From NCBI RefSeq assembly GCF_022376445.1, contig NW_025955355.1, positions 1 through 35,953 on the forward strand: 35,953 nt of DNA, written 5' to 3'. Shown in pieces: positions 10,411 to 21,322 of this stretch. This stretch comes from Fomitopsis serialis. Its lineage: Eukaryota; Basidiomycota; Agaricomycetes; Polyporales; Fomitopsidaceae. Position 1 is the first letter of the stretch. Each line of letters opens with the position of its first letter. The notes beneath the pieces were generated by a model that was not told the DNA's origin, searched no databases, and saw only the letters and a program-made list of their open reading frames with translations. Position numbers and translations under genes: made by a program.

Positions 10411-10809
10411 GAAGTCTGTTGAAGTGACGGTAGCGGTCGAGTTGCGCATGCATCAGTGGGGAATGAGTATATAGCGGTCGCATTCCGGTCGCATTATGAT
10501 TTCCGTTGAATATGTAAGGAAGGAGGAGTCGTGTCATAGACGCCCAAGCCACACGGTCCACATAAACGGCCCGATCAGATCTGTTTCAGACATTTCGTCA
10601 TACATACCGCCACACAACGGGCGCCTGTACAGCACAAGTACTTGAACACTGGCACGTCCTTCGCAGGAACTGCAATCATTCGGTCTTCACTTCGTCTACT
10701 GTGTCTCCTGTTCCGGCTGACCCATCCAACAAAACATAGGAGAAGCTTTACCACGACTCTAACCGTACCAGGGCGGAAGTCGCCGCGAGTCATTTGCCAG
10801 CGCTCAAGA
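10411..10809. other. TRL1 5' flank
   Basis: This is promoter and 5' UTR of TRL1 plus the upstream flank of the decayed GFA gene. A frame open upstream of the TRL1 ATG (from about 10642) contains no ATG, so I do not extend the gene. Confidence 0.45.
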
Positions 10810-13538
10810 ATGGAGAGTCAGATGGCGAGTCAGCCTGCAATCACTACCCCGCAACGTACAGAAACGAGCTCTACGAAAATAAACACTACAAATGAAGAGA
10901 CAGATTCTGTTGCAACGCAGAAAGATCCTATCCCTACTGTCGATGCGGCCGAGAAAGATGCCATCTTCAACTCCATCCACATTGATCCAGAGGATTCGCA
11001 GCTCATCGAGGACCTCTTCCGCATCTCAAAAAAGAGCCCTAAGCTTGTGCGGTCCACGGCGTACACTGCACCCGCCGACCCAAACATCGTACTTCGGAGT
11101 TGGAAGATGAACGAGTTCAAGTACTACGACGTGCCTTCACCATTCCCAACGCTTGCGAGAGGCTTGTTCACCCAAGAGATCAAGAAAGGTGACCAAGTGA
11201 AGCACCGGATCGTTGCGCGCGGTTATGACAAATTCTTCAATATCGGCGAGGTGCCATGGACACATGTGAGTGTATGCTCTCACTTCACCTTCTTCATACG
11301 CTGAGATATCATCCTTGAACAAGTGGGCATCACTTGAGAGCCACACAGGCCCTCCGTACACTCTTACCCTCAAGTCGAACGGGTGTATCATCTTCATAGC
11401 TGCGCTAACACCCACGAAGCTCGTCGTCACGTCCAAGCATGCGCTGGGCCCTCGAACAACACTCCCGAGAGTCACGCCCAGGTCGGCGAGCGCTGGCTGC
11501 GGAAGCATCTCGCCGATGCAGGAAAGACGGAAGAGCAGCTCGCAAAGACACTCTGGGACCAAAACCTGACCGCCGTCGCAGAGGTACATACACCCTTCCT
11601 CCACTCTCGCCACTGTCTAATACGTGCCACGAAGCTCTGCGATGACTCGTTCGAAGAACACGTCCTCCCATACGGCCCTGATCTGACAGGTCTCCACCTC
11701 CACGGCCTCAACGAGTGCACCAAGCGCTTCCGGACAATGGACCAACCCGCCGTCGACGCCTTCGCGCGCGAGTGGGGCTTCATCGTCACCAAATGCATCG
11801 TCCTGCACACCGTCCCCGAGGTCAAGGCCTTCACCGAGGAGATCGGGCGCACGGGCAAGTGGAACGGCGAGTCGCTCGAGGGTTTCGTCGTGCGCACGCG
11901 CGTCGTGGACCCGCCGACGAAGGGCGGCAAGCCCGCGAGCGCGTCGCCGTACGCACCCGGCTCGTCGTTCTTCTTCAAGGTCAAGTTCGACGAGCCGTAC
12001 ATGATGTACCGCGACTGGCGCGAGGTCACGAAGAGCCTCCTGTCGAAGGGCCCGCTCGTCGCGAACGTGCCGAAGGGGAAGCTGCGCAGGCCGGAGACGC
12101 GGGTGTACGTGGACTGGGTCATCGGCGAGATCAGGCGCGATAAGAGCCAGTTCGACACGTACGCGCGGGGAAGGGCATCATCGCCACGCGCGAGCGCTTC
12201 TTGAAGTGGCTGGAGAGCAACGAGGGGCGGTCGGCGGAGAAGACGGCGGAGGAGAAGCATGACGAGAGCGGTATGAACGGGACGACCGACTCGGATAAAC
12301 AGTTCGGCAAGACGATCATCGTTCCGGTCGCCGTTCCTGGCGTGGGCAAGACGAGTGTCGCCGTCGCGCTGTGCCACCTCTTTGGATTCGGCCACATGCA
12401 GAGCGACGACGTGAAAGCGAAGAAGCCCGCGCCCGTCTTCATCAAGAACGTCGTGGGTCTGCTCAAGACGCACGACGTCGTGATCGCAGACAAGTGAGTG
12501 ACTGCGTTAAATGTAAGCCCATCAGGACTGACGTGCACCAGAAACAACCACCTCAAGCAGCACCGTCAGCAGCTGCGCGAGGCGACGGCGAACATGAAGC
12601 CTCCCGTACGGCTCCTGGCTCTCAACTGGTCATTCGACGTCCCCCTGAGCACGATCCACCGCATCTGCGCGGACCGGATCACAGAGCGGGGCGAGAACCA
12701 CCAGGCCCTCGTCGCGGGCGCGCACGAGACCGTCGTCTGGCAGTTCCTAAAGAACGCGGAGGAACTGACGGACGACGAGGTCGACGTGTCCGTCGAGATG
12801 GAGTGGGAGGAGAGCCTCGAGGACTCGCTCGCCCGCGCGGTAGACGCGTGCGTCCGGATCCTGGGCGTGCAGCGGCCGGACCAGGAGAAGTTCGGGGAGG
12901 CGCTGGCGGTCGCCCGGGGCTACAGGGCACCGACGACGAAGAGGAAGGCGGCGGGCGAGCAGGGGAAGAAGAAAGAGAGGAAGGAGCCGCCGCCGAGGTA
13001 CTACGGCATCCTCGCGGAGGTGGACCTGGAGGGCGTGCTGGGGAAGCGGTTCAAGGAGGCGGATGCCCCGCAGGCGGGCAAGACGTTCTGGGAGAGGCTG
13101 GCGAAGGGGAAGCGGGTGGCGGCGAGGCCGCACGTCACGATCGTGCACTCGAAAGCGCTGCCGGAGCAGACGGCGCTCTGGGAGCTCTGCCGCGGCTTGC
13201 AGGACGAGGCGCCGCCCCTGTTCAGCTTCCGGCTCGGGCACGTCGTGTGGAACGAGCGGATCATGGCGGCGACCGTGGTCGACTTTGCGGTGTCCCTTGA
13301 CGACGGCAACGCGGCAGCGGAGAAGAAGGGTTTAGACTTCGTGTTGAAGCTGCCAACGGACGTGAAGGACAGGATGCATATCACGGTGGGGACGCGGGAC
13401 AAGGAGGTGGCTCCTGTGGAGGCGCGGTCGCTTGTCTGGGACTGGAAGCAGAAGGGTGATAGGGTGGGGGCTGGGGTGGGCTCTGTAGAGCTCAAGGACG
13501 TGTGGGTGAAAGGGAGGGTAAAGGGCTTGATCAGCTAG
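10810..13538 (+). CDS. TRL1: Fungal tRNA ligase Trl1 (ligase-kinase-cyclic phosphodiesterase)
   Basis: Four exons (10810-11265, 11324-11583, 11635-12493, 12542-13538) encode about 857 residues if two single missing bases are allowed for. The N-terminal adenylyltransferase domain has the KxNG nucleotidyl motif (LKSNGCIIF, Lys about 169) and FEEHVLPYGPDLTGLHLHGLN. The kinase domain has the P-loop PGVGKTS at about 470-476. The C-terminal 2H phosphodiesterase domain has HVT (about 723) and HIT (about 805). The enzyme joins tRNA halves after intron removal and ligates HAC1-type mRNA in the unfolded-protein response. Two frame breaks interrupt the model: near 11446 in GGGCCC, between SKHALG and ESHAQVGERW; and near 12167-12170 in a G4 run, between FDTYARG and the conserved ERFLKWLESNEG. 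Both look like one lost base in a homopolymer. Start chosen at the first in-frame ATG (MESQMASQ). Confidence 0.94.
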
Positions 13539-14191
13539 GCCCCATAGTGCGCCTGGTGGAGGATCTATGGACTTTGTTCGCTAGCAATCTGGAATACATG
13601 GTCGAAACACTACTCAATATCTATCACATCTGTACGACCTCTCCGTTGCACCGCACATTATGTACACTCCAAACCAAATTGTAAAAATATAGCCGGTCGC
13701 AGCTCGCTGCATACATCCTAGTTTGTCTTCGGCAGAGGTGTCTGGTCTGGCGCCACTAAGATCGTCGGGCGCTGTATACGCTGACGTGGAATCCTCTGCC
13801 TCCACGGGTCTTTCGTCGGCACGTCTTTCTCAGCTCTTTGCAAGCACAAGCCCCCGCCCTGATGGGCGCCGCACTCACCCTCCTCCCGCCGCCTGCCGCC
13901 CGACGACCTGACAAAGCGAATTGACTCGTTGCGTGCAAATTTCGCAAACGAGCGGGACGGCATTGACCGCGTCTGATTGATCCCTCGGGCAACATTAGGC
14001 ACCCATTACTGAGTAGCTGTCAAGGTGTGGCGTACGTCCTTCTGAATTGCGTTAGAAGTATTGAATCATGCAGACTTAGGAAATTTATCTTAGCAGCTTG
14101 ACTCGACGCAAGCGTCATGGAAGCGGTTGCGCGCTGTACGAGTAGGCAACAGTCCATGAGCTGGCGGTCATGAGGAGCTATACGGGGCATG
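13539..14191. other. Intergenic, no gene recognised
   Basis: TRL1 3' flank and GFA copy 2 upstream region. Short open frames at 13718-14002 on both strands show no recognisable domain. Confidence 0.4.
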
Positions 14192-14199
14192 TATATAAA
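14192..14199 (+). promoter_or_regulatory. TATA box of GFA copy 2
   Basis: TATATAAA sits 64-71 bp upstream of the ATG at 14263, a good core-promoter position. Confidence 0.65.
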
Positions 14200-14262
14200 C
14201 GAGCTCAAGGATCAGTAAACTCCAAACCACTTACCTTCGACTCCAAGCAGCCCGACAGCACA

Positions 14263-14870
14263 ATGTCCGACGTTGAGGGTACGTTAGCTCCGCAAGGCTC
14301 GGCGAGGACTGACCACTCAGCTGCAGGGAGCTGCCACTGTGGCGCTATCAAGCTGCGCGTCGTCGGCGGATTTGGCGACAATGCTACGGCCATCGTGTGT
14401 CACTGCACCGTTTGCACCACCCTCTCTGGAAGTCGTAAGCCGCTTTCATCCGTACCAGTGACTGAGTCACGGCAGACACACTCACTTCTTACTCGCACTG
14501 GCAGTGTTCTCCTACGTCGCTCCCATCCCGCGCAGCAGCCTGCAAATCCTGAAGGGCGTGAGGAAGGGCTATAAGCAGCCGAAGTCAGAGAACCTGTCCG
14601 GAAAGCAGGTCACCCGCCACTTTTGTGGCGACTGTGGCACGCCGCTGTGGGCAGAGTTCGAGTCTGCTCCGGAGGAATTCTACATTAAGCTTGCACTCTT
14701 TGGCAACAGGCTTCCTCCTGGTGCCGAGGTTTTCTGGAAGAATGTCCACGGTGGGTGCGCTAGTACGAGGTTGTAAGGGCAGAGTCTGAGATTCATTCGT
14801 TGGCCTTACAGATTCGTGGCAGAAGCCGATCGTCGCTCCGGAGGCTGTATTTGATGCATTATCTGCCTGA
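14263..14870 (+). CDS. GFA/CENP-V domain zinc protein (copy 2)
   Basis: Four exons (14263-14278, 14327-14434, 14505-14750, 14812-14870) give 142 residues in phase. The protein starts MSDVEGSCHCGAIKLRVVGG and keeps the three metal clusters SCHCGA, CHCTVC and FCGDCG followed by TPLWAEFESAP, then FYIKLALFGNRLPPG and EVFWKNVH, ending EAVFDALSA. Three of its four exons have exactly the lengths found in copy 1 at 8573-9172. Exon 3 is 18 nt shorter, which fits the extra residues in copy 1. The substrate is unknown; the GFA fold suggests zinc-dependent thiol or aldehyde chemistry. It lies about 5 kb from copy 1 on the other strand, with TRL1 between, so the duplication was inverted or later rearranged. 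Confidence 0.92.
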
Positions 14871-15218
14871 AGACAGCGTCGACTCGGCTGAATAATGGCC
14901 GAGGGACTTTCAAGTCGGAGGGGTGCAGACGATGTGCCCTGTTTCAACACAGGGGTAGCCTGCCGGTGTCTCAATGACAGGAAATGTGACCGCGGGATTG
15001 AATGAAAGAAATGTCTGCAGACCTACTCTGATTGATAAACTGGTATCATATAGTACATTAGACAGGTCTGCAGAGACTGGCATTGTCACCGACCACCTGT
15101 CACCCGAGATTGCCATGTCGAGTCGAGTTCAGAGTACACCGACACCTACGTTTGAAGTCGGTCATGTTGAAAGGATGCCCTGCTTCAAGGATCGAACCTG
15201 GCTTACCTCTGTATAAGT
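14871..15218. other. Convergent intergenic, no gene recognised
   Basis: This is the 3' flank of GFA copy 2 and of the first BTB gene. No RNA or repeat is supported. Confidence 0.4.
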
Positions 15219-16353
15219 CTATATGTGCCCGACACTGTCGGCTATGCCAAGATTCGGATTGGGATTCGGATATAGTAGCACAAATTCTCTCCAGGTGTCG
15301 CCGAGCCCGGTGTGCCATGGCAGGTCGTCCCAGATGTCGCCGAATGCGACCTTGGCGCGAGCGCGAAGGGCGCTCATGCAAGGTACGCATAAGGTGGGTA
15401 GACCCGTATTGATAATCTTAGGGTTCTGCCTGTCGTATCCATCGAAGAGCTTGTCCCAAGGCTCAAGCACCCAGGCTGCCGCGTTCCCTATTGACGCCGC
15501 TCCTATGGCTCCGGTGCGAATGTTCTCGAATATGTGTAGACAGGAGGCCTCGGAGACGCACTTGTAGAGGGGGTGAACTGCTTCATGGATCTCATGCGTG
15601 AAAGCACGAGCGAGTTCGACTTTCGCTTGGATGCATCTCAGCAGATCGCCTCGATCCAGTATATCAATTGTGCCGTCAGAGACGCGCCATCCAGAAGATC
15701 GTGGTTGGGAAGCTGGCAGCAGACGTATGACGCGGAAGGTAAGATGGAAGGCGTATTGGTTAGACGGGCTAGATTGACGGCAGTTATCGCTCGAGGGGAG
15801 TAGTGACGCTGTACGTCGGTCCATTCGGAGAAAGTCGTGGGATAGTGTTTCTTCAACTGCCATATGGACTCCTCCAAGAGGTCTCCAATGCCGTACTTTT
15901 GTGCAAGGCGAATTCGGTAGGACAAACAGTCCAACTCGGCATCGTTCTCCAGCATGTACCTATCATCCACCCAGGTGGCTATCAGCATCTCAGGACGAAT
16001 AAAAGACACAATGTACGAGCGTACCTCTTGCCGCACAGCAGCACATCAAGTAGCTCTCTAAGAGCAATAGGATTGTCGGAGAAATGTACAATCGGGCAGC
16101 CGCAGACTCGCTGACCGTCCAGTGGCTGAGGGACGGAAAAGAGGTCGCGGAGTACCTCGGATCGCTTCGCCAGAAAGCCTCGATACACGCGAAAGCCAAC
16201 ATTCTCGGCGACCAAAATGACGTTCCCATCCTCGTACCAGAACTCCTGGTCGCGCGTGAACTCCTCATTCTCGCTAGGCTGAGCAGCGGCAGTTGCATCG
16301 TCTGTCTCCAATCGGAGCCGTTTATGACTGCTTCCCTCCAGCTTGAAGGTCAT
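15219..16353 (-). pseudogene. BTB/POZ domain protein, frame-broken (tandem copy A)
   Basis: Two exons on the minus strand (16353-16025, 15959-15219). The BTB domain starts DQEFWYEDGNVILVAENVGF and continues YRGFLAKRSEVLRDLF and DNPIALRELLDVLL, the usual basidiomycete pattern. Exon 2 has LDCLSYRIRLAQKYG and SPRAITAVNLARLTNTPSILP. After QLPNHDLLDGA the frame is lost at about 15673-15688 and resumes as VSDGTIDILDRGDLLRC. Compared with the intact neighbour (LLEGAVHSDGTAD), four bases appear to be missing. The length sum is one base short of whole codons. The later part stays open to a TAG at 15219, ending with a repetitive PNPNPNLG. Such proteins are probable Cullin-3 adaptors or transcriptional partners; targets are unknown. 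It may be a real pseudogene or an assembly error. Confidence 0.7.
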
Positions 16354-17066
16354 GGCATCACTGCGTCGAAATGAACGACATTGGATCTTGGAGAGTATAC
16401 TGCATACCTGGAACTATCGCGCTTCATCGAGGGACACTATCAGGGCGGCTTAGGGCGGGCCGCCGTACCAATACCACTTCAGAGGAGGGCGACCTATCAC
16501 GATCACGTGCACATGTTCTCCGCGGCAGCTGTCTGTCCATCGCCTCATGATCTGGTTCACTGGCACTTCGCTAGCGTTGCCTGTCGAATATTCGACGCGC
16601 TCAATATATGTGCAGTATACATGCCAGTGATCCACTGGCACGATACTTTACACTCATGTCACGGTCGCGGCCGCGTTGCCCGAGTACTACGTGCTAGTAG
16701 TAGGGCATTTATAGCGCAGCAGCGCTACCAACGAGAGTCTTCAACTTTCCATGCAGTAGTATGGTGACGACCCGACGAGTGGGGTGGCTTTGATTTAGAT
16801 TTCATCCACCATCAATGCCTGCATCGCGCGATGCTGTATCGCAGTCCACAACGCCAGCGCCAGGCTCGACTCGGCTTGCGCGGTACGTGTAACAATCAAT
16901 AGTTCTCGTGCGGAAATTGATGCACATTAAAGCATGTCATAGGACGAATTATGCTCGATACATCTTGAAAAAATTAGGGACACTGGGAAGGGATGGGTGT
17001 CAGCTTGGAGTGTCTTGCATCTACCAAAGCGGCTCACCAATAGACTGTCACCCATCTGCATCAGCA
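16354..17066. other. Intergenic between tandem BTB genes
   Basis: This holds the promoter of BTB copy A and the 3' flank of copy B. It contains a short inverted repeat (listed separately) and a second copy of its CACTGGCA arm at about 16558-16565. No coding segment was recognised. Confidence 0.45.
16622..16640. repeat. Short perfect inverted repeat
   Basis: TGCCAGTG and CACTGGCA are 8-bp arms separated by ATC. The right arm recurs about 75 bp upstream (16558-16565). It could be a dimeric transcription-factor site in the promoter of BTB copy A, about 270 bp from its start. No factor is assigned. Confidence 0.5.
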
Positions 17067-18216
17067 TCAAGGGTCCCAATGCTCAGGCTGAATCTGCCAG
17101 TAGCCCACTTCGATGCCCATGACCCAAGGCAGTTCGCACCACCATTCAACATCCACGTCACTGACCGCATTGATGACATTTTCCAGGCAGCGTCTGCATG
17201 GTACCGCAGCAGTGCTATGTCTGGTCCCAGAAATGTTGCCGCGTGCATTGAGAAATTCGCGCCACGGTTCAAGGATCCCAGGTTCCACGTTCCCAGTAAA
17301 CAATCGCCTGATGGCCGCCTCGCGAATGAGATTGAAGGCCTTATCACATGCGTCACCAGCAGAGAGGCAGCTGCGACGAAATTTCTCGTGGATCATGTCC
17401 ATTTCCGAACGGGCATACATGACTTTCGCCTTCATGCATTTAACCAGATCACTCCGGCTCAGGGTATCTGCCGTGCCATCGGAGTGAACCGCGCCTTCGA
17501 GCAAGGTATCATCTGGAAGCTGACAGCAGGCATAGAGAGCGGTGGGAAGAATGGATGGAGTGCTGGTGAGATGCGCCAAGTTCACCGCCGTAATGGCCCG
17601 AGAGGAGTGAGGTCGACGTATTTTTTCCCATTCCATGAAGGATGTCGGATAGAGGGCCTGTAGTTGTTGTGTAGATTCCTTCAAGAGGTCCTCAGCTCCA
17701 TACTTGTGAGCGAGGCGGATCCGATACGACAGGGCGTCCAGTTCAAGGTCGTTCTCGGGACATATCTGGGCATCCAAACCAATGCTACGTATCAACGGGA
17801 CAACGAAGCACGTGTAATGTATTGACGCACCTTTTCGCATACATCAACGCACTCAACAACTCTCTCAGAGCAACCGGGGTATCAGTCAGTTGAACGACTG
17901 GGCAACCGCAGACCAACTGTCCGGCCGGCGGCTGCCATTGACTCGGAGGGACAGTGGACAGTTCGCGAAATATCCCACAGTGTTTCGCTAGCAGACCTCG
18001 ATAAATGCGGAAGCCGACCGTCTGTGCGACGAGGATTATACTGCCGTCTTCGTACCAAAAGTCCTCGTCGCGTGTCCACTCCAGATCCTTGCGCTGGTCG
18101 AGCATGGACGCATCGCTGCTGTCCGTGTCCGACAGCAGCTGTGCATACCCCGTATGGCCGCACTTATCAGTTGTAGGCATCATGCCGTCTCTTCGTTCAT
18201 ATAGGCTCAGTGACAT
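17067..18216 (-). CDS. BTB/POZ domain protein (tandem copy B, intact)
   Basis: Two exons on the minus strand (18216-17831, 17784-17067) give 367 residues in phase. The BTB domain runs from about residue 50 (RDEDFWYEDGSIILVAQTVG, YRGLLAKHCGIFREL, TDTPVALRELLSALM). A helical region follows with ALSYRIRLAHKYGAEDLL, SSRAITAVNLAHLTSTPSILP and LSRSDLVKCMKAKVMYARSE, and paired Cys (VPCRRC) occur near the C-terminus. It is a tandem paralogue of the copy at 15219-16353, with the same strand, intron position and motif order. Family role: protein-protein interaction, often as a Cullin-3 E3-ligase adaptor. Such genes are expanded in mushroom-forming fungi, mostly uncharacterised. Confidence 0.88.
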
Positions 18217-18732
18217 ACCCTTCGACTCGACCGGCCCTACGTACCTGGAGCTACTGCAAAGTTGTATGATCCGAGATGACTGGTACGTCCAGTGATGTCA
18301 AGGTCAGCCAGAAGGATATCAATATCAGCCAGGGGAAGCTTACGGCCTGGACGTTGGGCGCTAGACGTGCGCACGAACGTTGAGAGTCGTGTCAATGTTG
18401 CATCGGTCCCGAAGTCGATTCGTCAAACGCGAGACGCGTTGTCGCGGTCACGTGAACTCTTGATGACAGGCGTCACGGTGCACAGTCCAGACAGCATCAT
18501 GATGTTCCCGCTCTCTGTTTGGCCTTGTAACATTTGAGGATATGCTCAATATGTATGAAAGTGACGAGTCGAGCAGGCTCAAATCTGGAAAACCTCTGCG
18601 TTGCGGGAGGCAAACGTGTTAGCATTACCGGTCAGCCATAAGTTACTAACTCGAAAACCCTCCCGCCAATAATTTATTAGGCGAATTACGGGGCCAGCGC
18701 ATCTCGTGGTCTGTCACCATTCACCAGGTATA
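18217..18732. other. Intergenic, no gene recognised
   Basis: Upstream region of BTB copy B and 3' flank of the F-box gene. It becomes AT-richer around 18600-18690. No RNA or repeat was seen. Confidence 0.4.
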
Positions 18733-20699
18733 CTAACTTCTGACCCGTCTGACCTCATATCTGGCCTTATCGCCGTCTCTGAGGAGGACGACGACGCGTC
18801 CCGTGCCCTCCTCCCAGTGGTCCATCCTGCGCAGTTTCTGGCATTTCCACGCGAACGTCGCCGCGACCTCTTCGTTCTTGCGCATCCTGCTCCGATCTGA
18901 CGGGGTCACCGGCAGGCGCGTGCGCTCTGACGGCGCGAGGGGTATCGTCGCTGCATGCACGCCAGACGAGGAGTTGTGCACGAACGAGGCGGACGGTGGC
19001 GCGAGCGCCGCCGGAGCGACCTCGTAGAAGAAGCGCACGCCGTGGAAGGTCGCAAGCTGGGGGAAGTGCGCGAGCACGCTGGCCCACTCTGTAAAGTTCG
19101 TCGCGATCGCCGGTGCAGGCCGCCCGGCTCGATCCACGCCCATTGCGGTCCCCGCAGCCCCATGCCCGTCGATCCGCTTGCCGACGTCCAACCAGGTGAG
19201 CTGCGGGGCTGCGTCCGAAAGCTTTCTGACCTCGTCGATGTCGGCATAGTTAACGAGTTCTATCCGTTTCACGGTATGCCCGAATGCCCCCAAATTGGCG
19301 AGGAACACGTTCCCACCGGGCCCTGATAATCTCAATCCCTTCAGTGTCTCGAGCGGACGGCCCTCCGGGTGAGCCTTCGTGGGCAATATCGGGCAAGCAA
19401 GAATGGCACTCGCTACCTCCCGGCTGGCCTTCAGCTCCTTCAGCCTCGGCAGGGTCTCATCCGCCAAGCAGATCGTCGCCGCCCTCGCCGCCCCGAAAGA
19501 GATATCCAAGTGGAGGACCTCGAGCTGCACATGCGCAGCGAGGAACGATGCGACGGCGTCCGGGCCAGCAAGCGGCGAGCAACGTAGGTTGGTGAGGGCC
19601 AGAGTACGCAGGGTGGACCAGCGCGCACAGAGCAGGAAGTCGTCTGCTGCGGGTAGATGGAAGCCCACCGCGCGCCGGGGCTGGTATGCGATGCTCAGGG
19701 ACTCGAGTACCGGGCAGTTCGTGAGCATGCCGGAGATGCGAGTCATCTCGGGATTCTTGGACGCGCCATACGTGTATTTGGTCGACTGCAGGCTGATCGT
19801 TTTCAGCGCGGGCAGCTGTTCGCGATCAGCCCATGCTCAGGACACTGTGACCTGTCGTCACTCACGACGTACTGGCGCCTCTTGTTCTTGCTGGTTTGTC
19901 CCTCGCTCGCAGGCAGCTCGCTCGGCGCGAAGACAAGATTGTCGTTGATCTGGACATTCTTCAGGGCCTGGCACTTGCGGAGAGTCGGCCAGACGAGATC
20001 GATCGAGATCGGCGAATGGCTACACGACCACACGAATGACTCGAGGGCGGTCATCCGCGTGAGGGCGGAGACGAGGATGCGCTCCTGCTTGTCGTGCATG
20101 CCCAGCTCATCATCTGTCGACTCCAGGTCGGTGTCTGAGGTGAGAATGTCAGAGGGGACAGACTCGGGCTCCGTGCCTCGCTCGTCCATGATCTCGAGCC
20201 GGCGTACATTGCGCGCGAGGCCGCGATGGACAGCGAGGTGGTTCCACACCGCGATCCTGCTGATCTTGCAGCGCACGACGCGGTATTCGAAGTGCCTCGG
20301 GAAGATGATCCCGTGCAGCCGCTTGCACGCGAGCGCAATGTTCAGCAGGTCGCGCTTCTCGTCGAGATGGAATACGATCGCGTCAAGGATCTCCGTCGGC
20401 TGGCGCGTAAGCGTCCTCCTCTGCGGGGCCAGCCCAACGAAGGGCTCCACAATGGTGAGGAGGTGCAGCGAGAGCCGGTGCTCCTCCGGCGTGAGCTTGT
20501 ACGCGCACCCGCCGATACGCGCGGGCAGCGACGCGAGGAGGGTCCGAAGGACGTTGAGCGCTGCAAACGGGTCCGTGCGATCATACGACGATGGATTGGT
20601 GTCTAAAGAGGGGTGAAGAGCCTTCCGGGCACGGCCCTTTGCAGCAGAGGATGGCCCTCGCGCCTTGACCAGCATCGGGCGCACCACGACGGTCGCCAT
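18733..20699 (-). CDS. F-box/leucine-rich-repeat protein
   Basis: Two exons on the minus strand (20699-19866, 19815-18733) give 638 residues in phase. An F-box lies at about residues 101-145 (PTEILDAIVFHLDE, DLLNIALACKRLHGIIFPRH). It is followed by irregular leucine-rich repeats such as VLESLSIAY, STLRTLALTNLRC and LEVLHLDISFG. The C-terminal part is Ala/Pro rich and ends in a basic YEVRRVRS. Family knowledge: F-box proteins couple substrates to the SCF (Skp1-Cullin1) ubiquitin ligase, the repeats choosing the substrate; the target is unknown. The same frame is open to another ATG at 20912, which would add 71 residues. I prefer 20699 because the extra segment has no recognisable feature, but this is uncertain. 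An acidic stretch (TSDTDLESTDDE) may be phosphorylated. Confidence 0.82.
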
Positions 20700-21322
20700 G
20701 GTTGACTGCAGGACAGGACGCGGACGCGCCCGTGGACGACGTAGTCGGTCCCGAGAGATACGGAGTGACTCGAGTCGATACTCGCCCATCTCCGCGAAAG
20801 AAGCTTCGGCCACTAGTGTGATGGGAGAGCGTTTGTCGCGGTTTGTGCGATCAGGAACGATGATGATATGGGACCAGGAACATCCCACGCTACGTATCAG
20901 TATCGTTGTCATCCTAAACGACTTGTGTACCGTTGATCAAAGCGAACAGGACGTTACAGAGGTGGAAAGACACGCTCACCTTACGCGTTGCATCGAAGTT
21001 GTCATTGACATAATCATGTAGTCGACGGACCGCAAGTCTGCCTGTCAGAATTCGAGATGTCTGAAACATTGCTTTATCAGTTTACAGTGTGGTGATTATA
21101 CTCTGAAAACAGTACAGAGAGACGTCCGAATGCACCAGCGAGAGCCCATAGAAAACCCCAGTCATCACAAGTATCCGACAATAGATCACATACGCATGCA
21201 CCGCATACTACACTACACTGGCGATGCGTCCATCCGCGCACTAGTACCGAGTATAGAGAGGGAGGGGCGTGCGTTCTCTATTCCAACGCGATGGTTCCAT
21301 TCCGACGAAGGAGCGACGGCAG
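20700..21322. other. Intergenic, no gene recognised
   Basis: 5' flank of the F-box gene (possibly its 71-codon N-terminal extension up to 20912) and 3' flank of the UNC93-like gene. No RNA gene was seen. Confidence 0.4.

Noticed and set aside
10642..10809. In-frame N-terminal extension of TRL1, basic and resembling a mitochondrial targeting peptide
   Set aside because: The open segment has no ATG; it begins at a TTG. The first ATG at 10810 gives a normal N-terminus.
11472..12473. Long minus-strand open frame opposite TRL1 (333 codons)
   Set aside because: It is a shadow of GC-rich codon use in TRL1 and shows no domain of its own. The same applies to the + frame at 12371-13300.
15130..15240. 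Minus-strand GGTTCGATCC, a perfect tRNA B-box
   Set aside because: No matching acceptor stem, D arm or anticodon arm can be folded around it, and it lies at the 3' end of a BTB gene.
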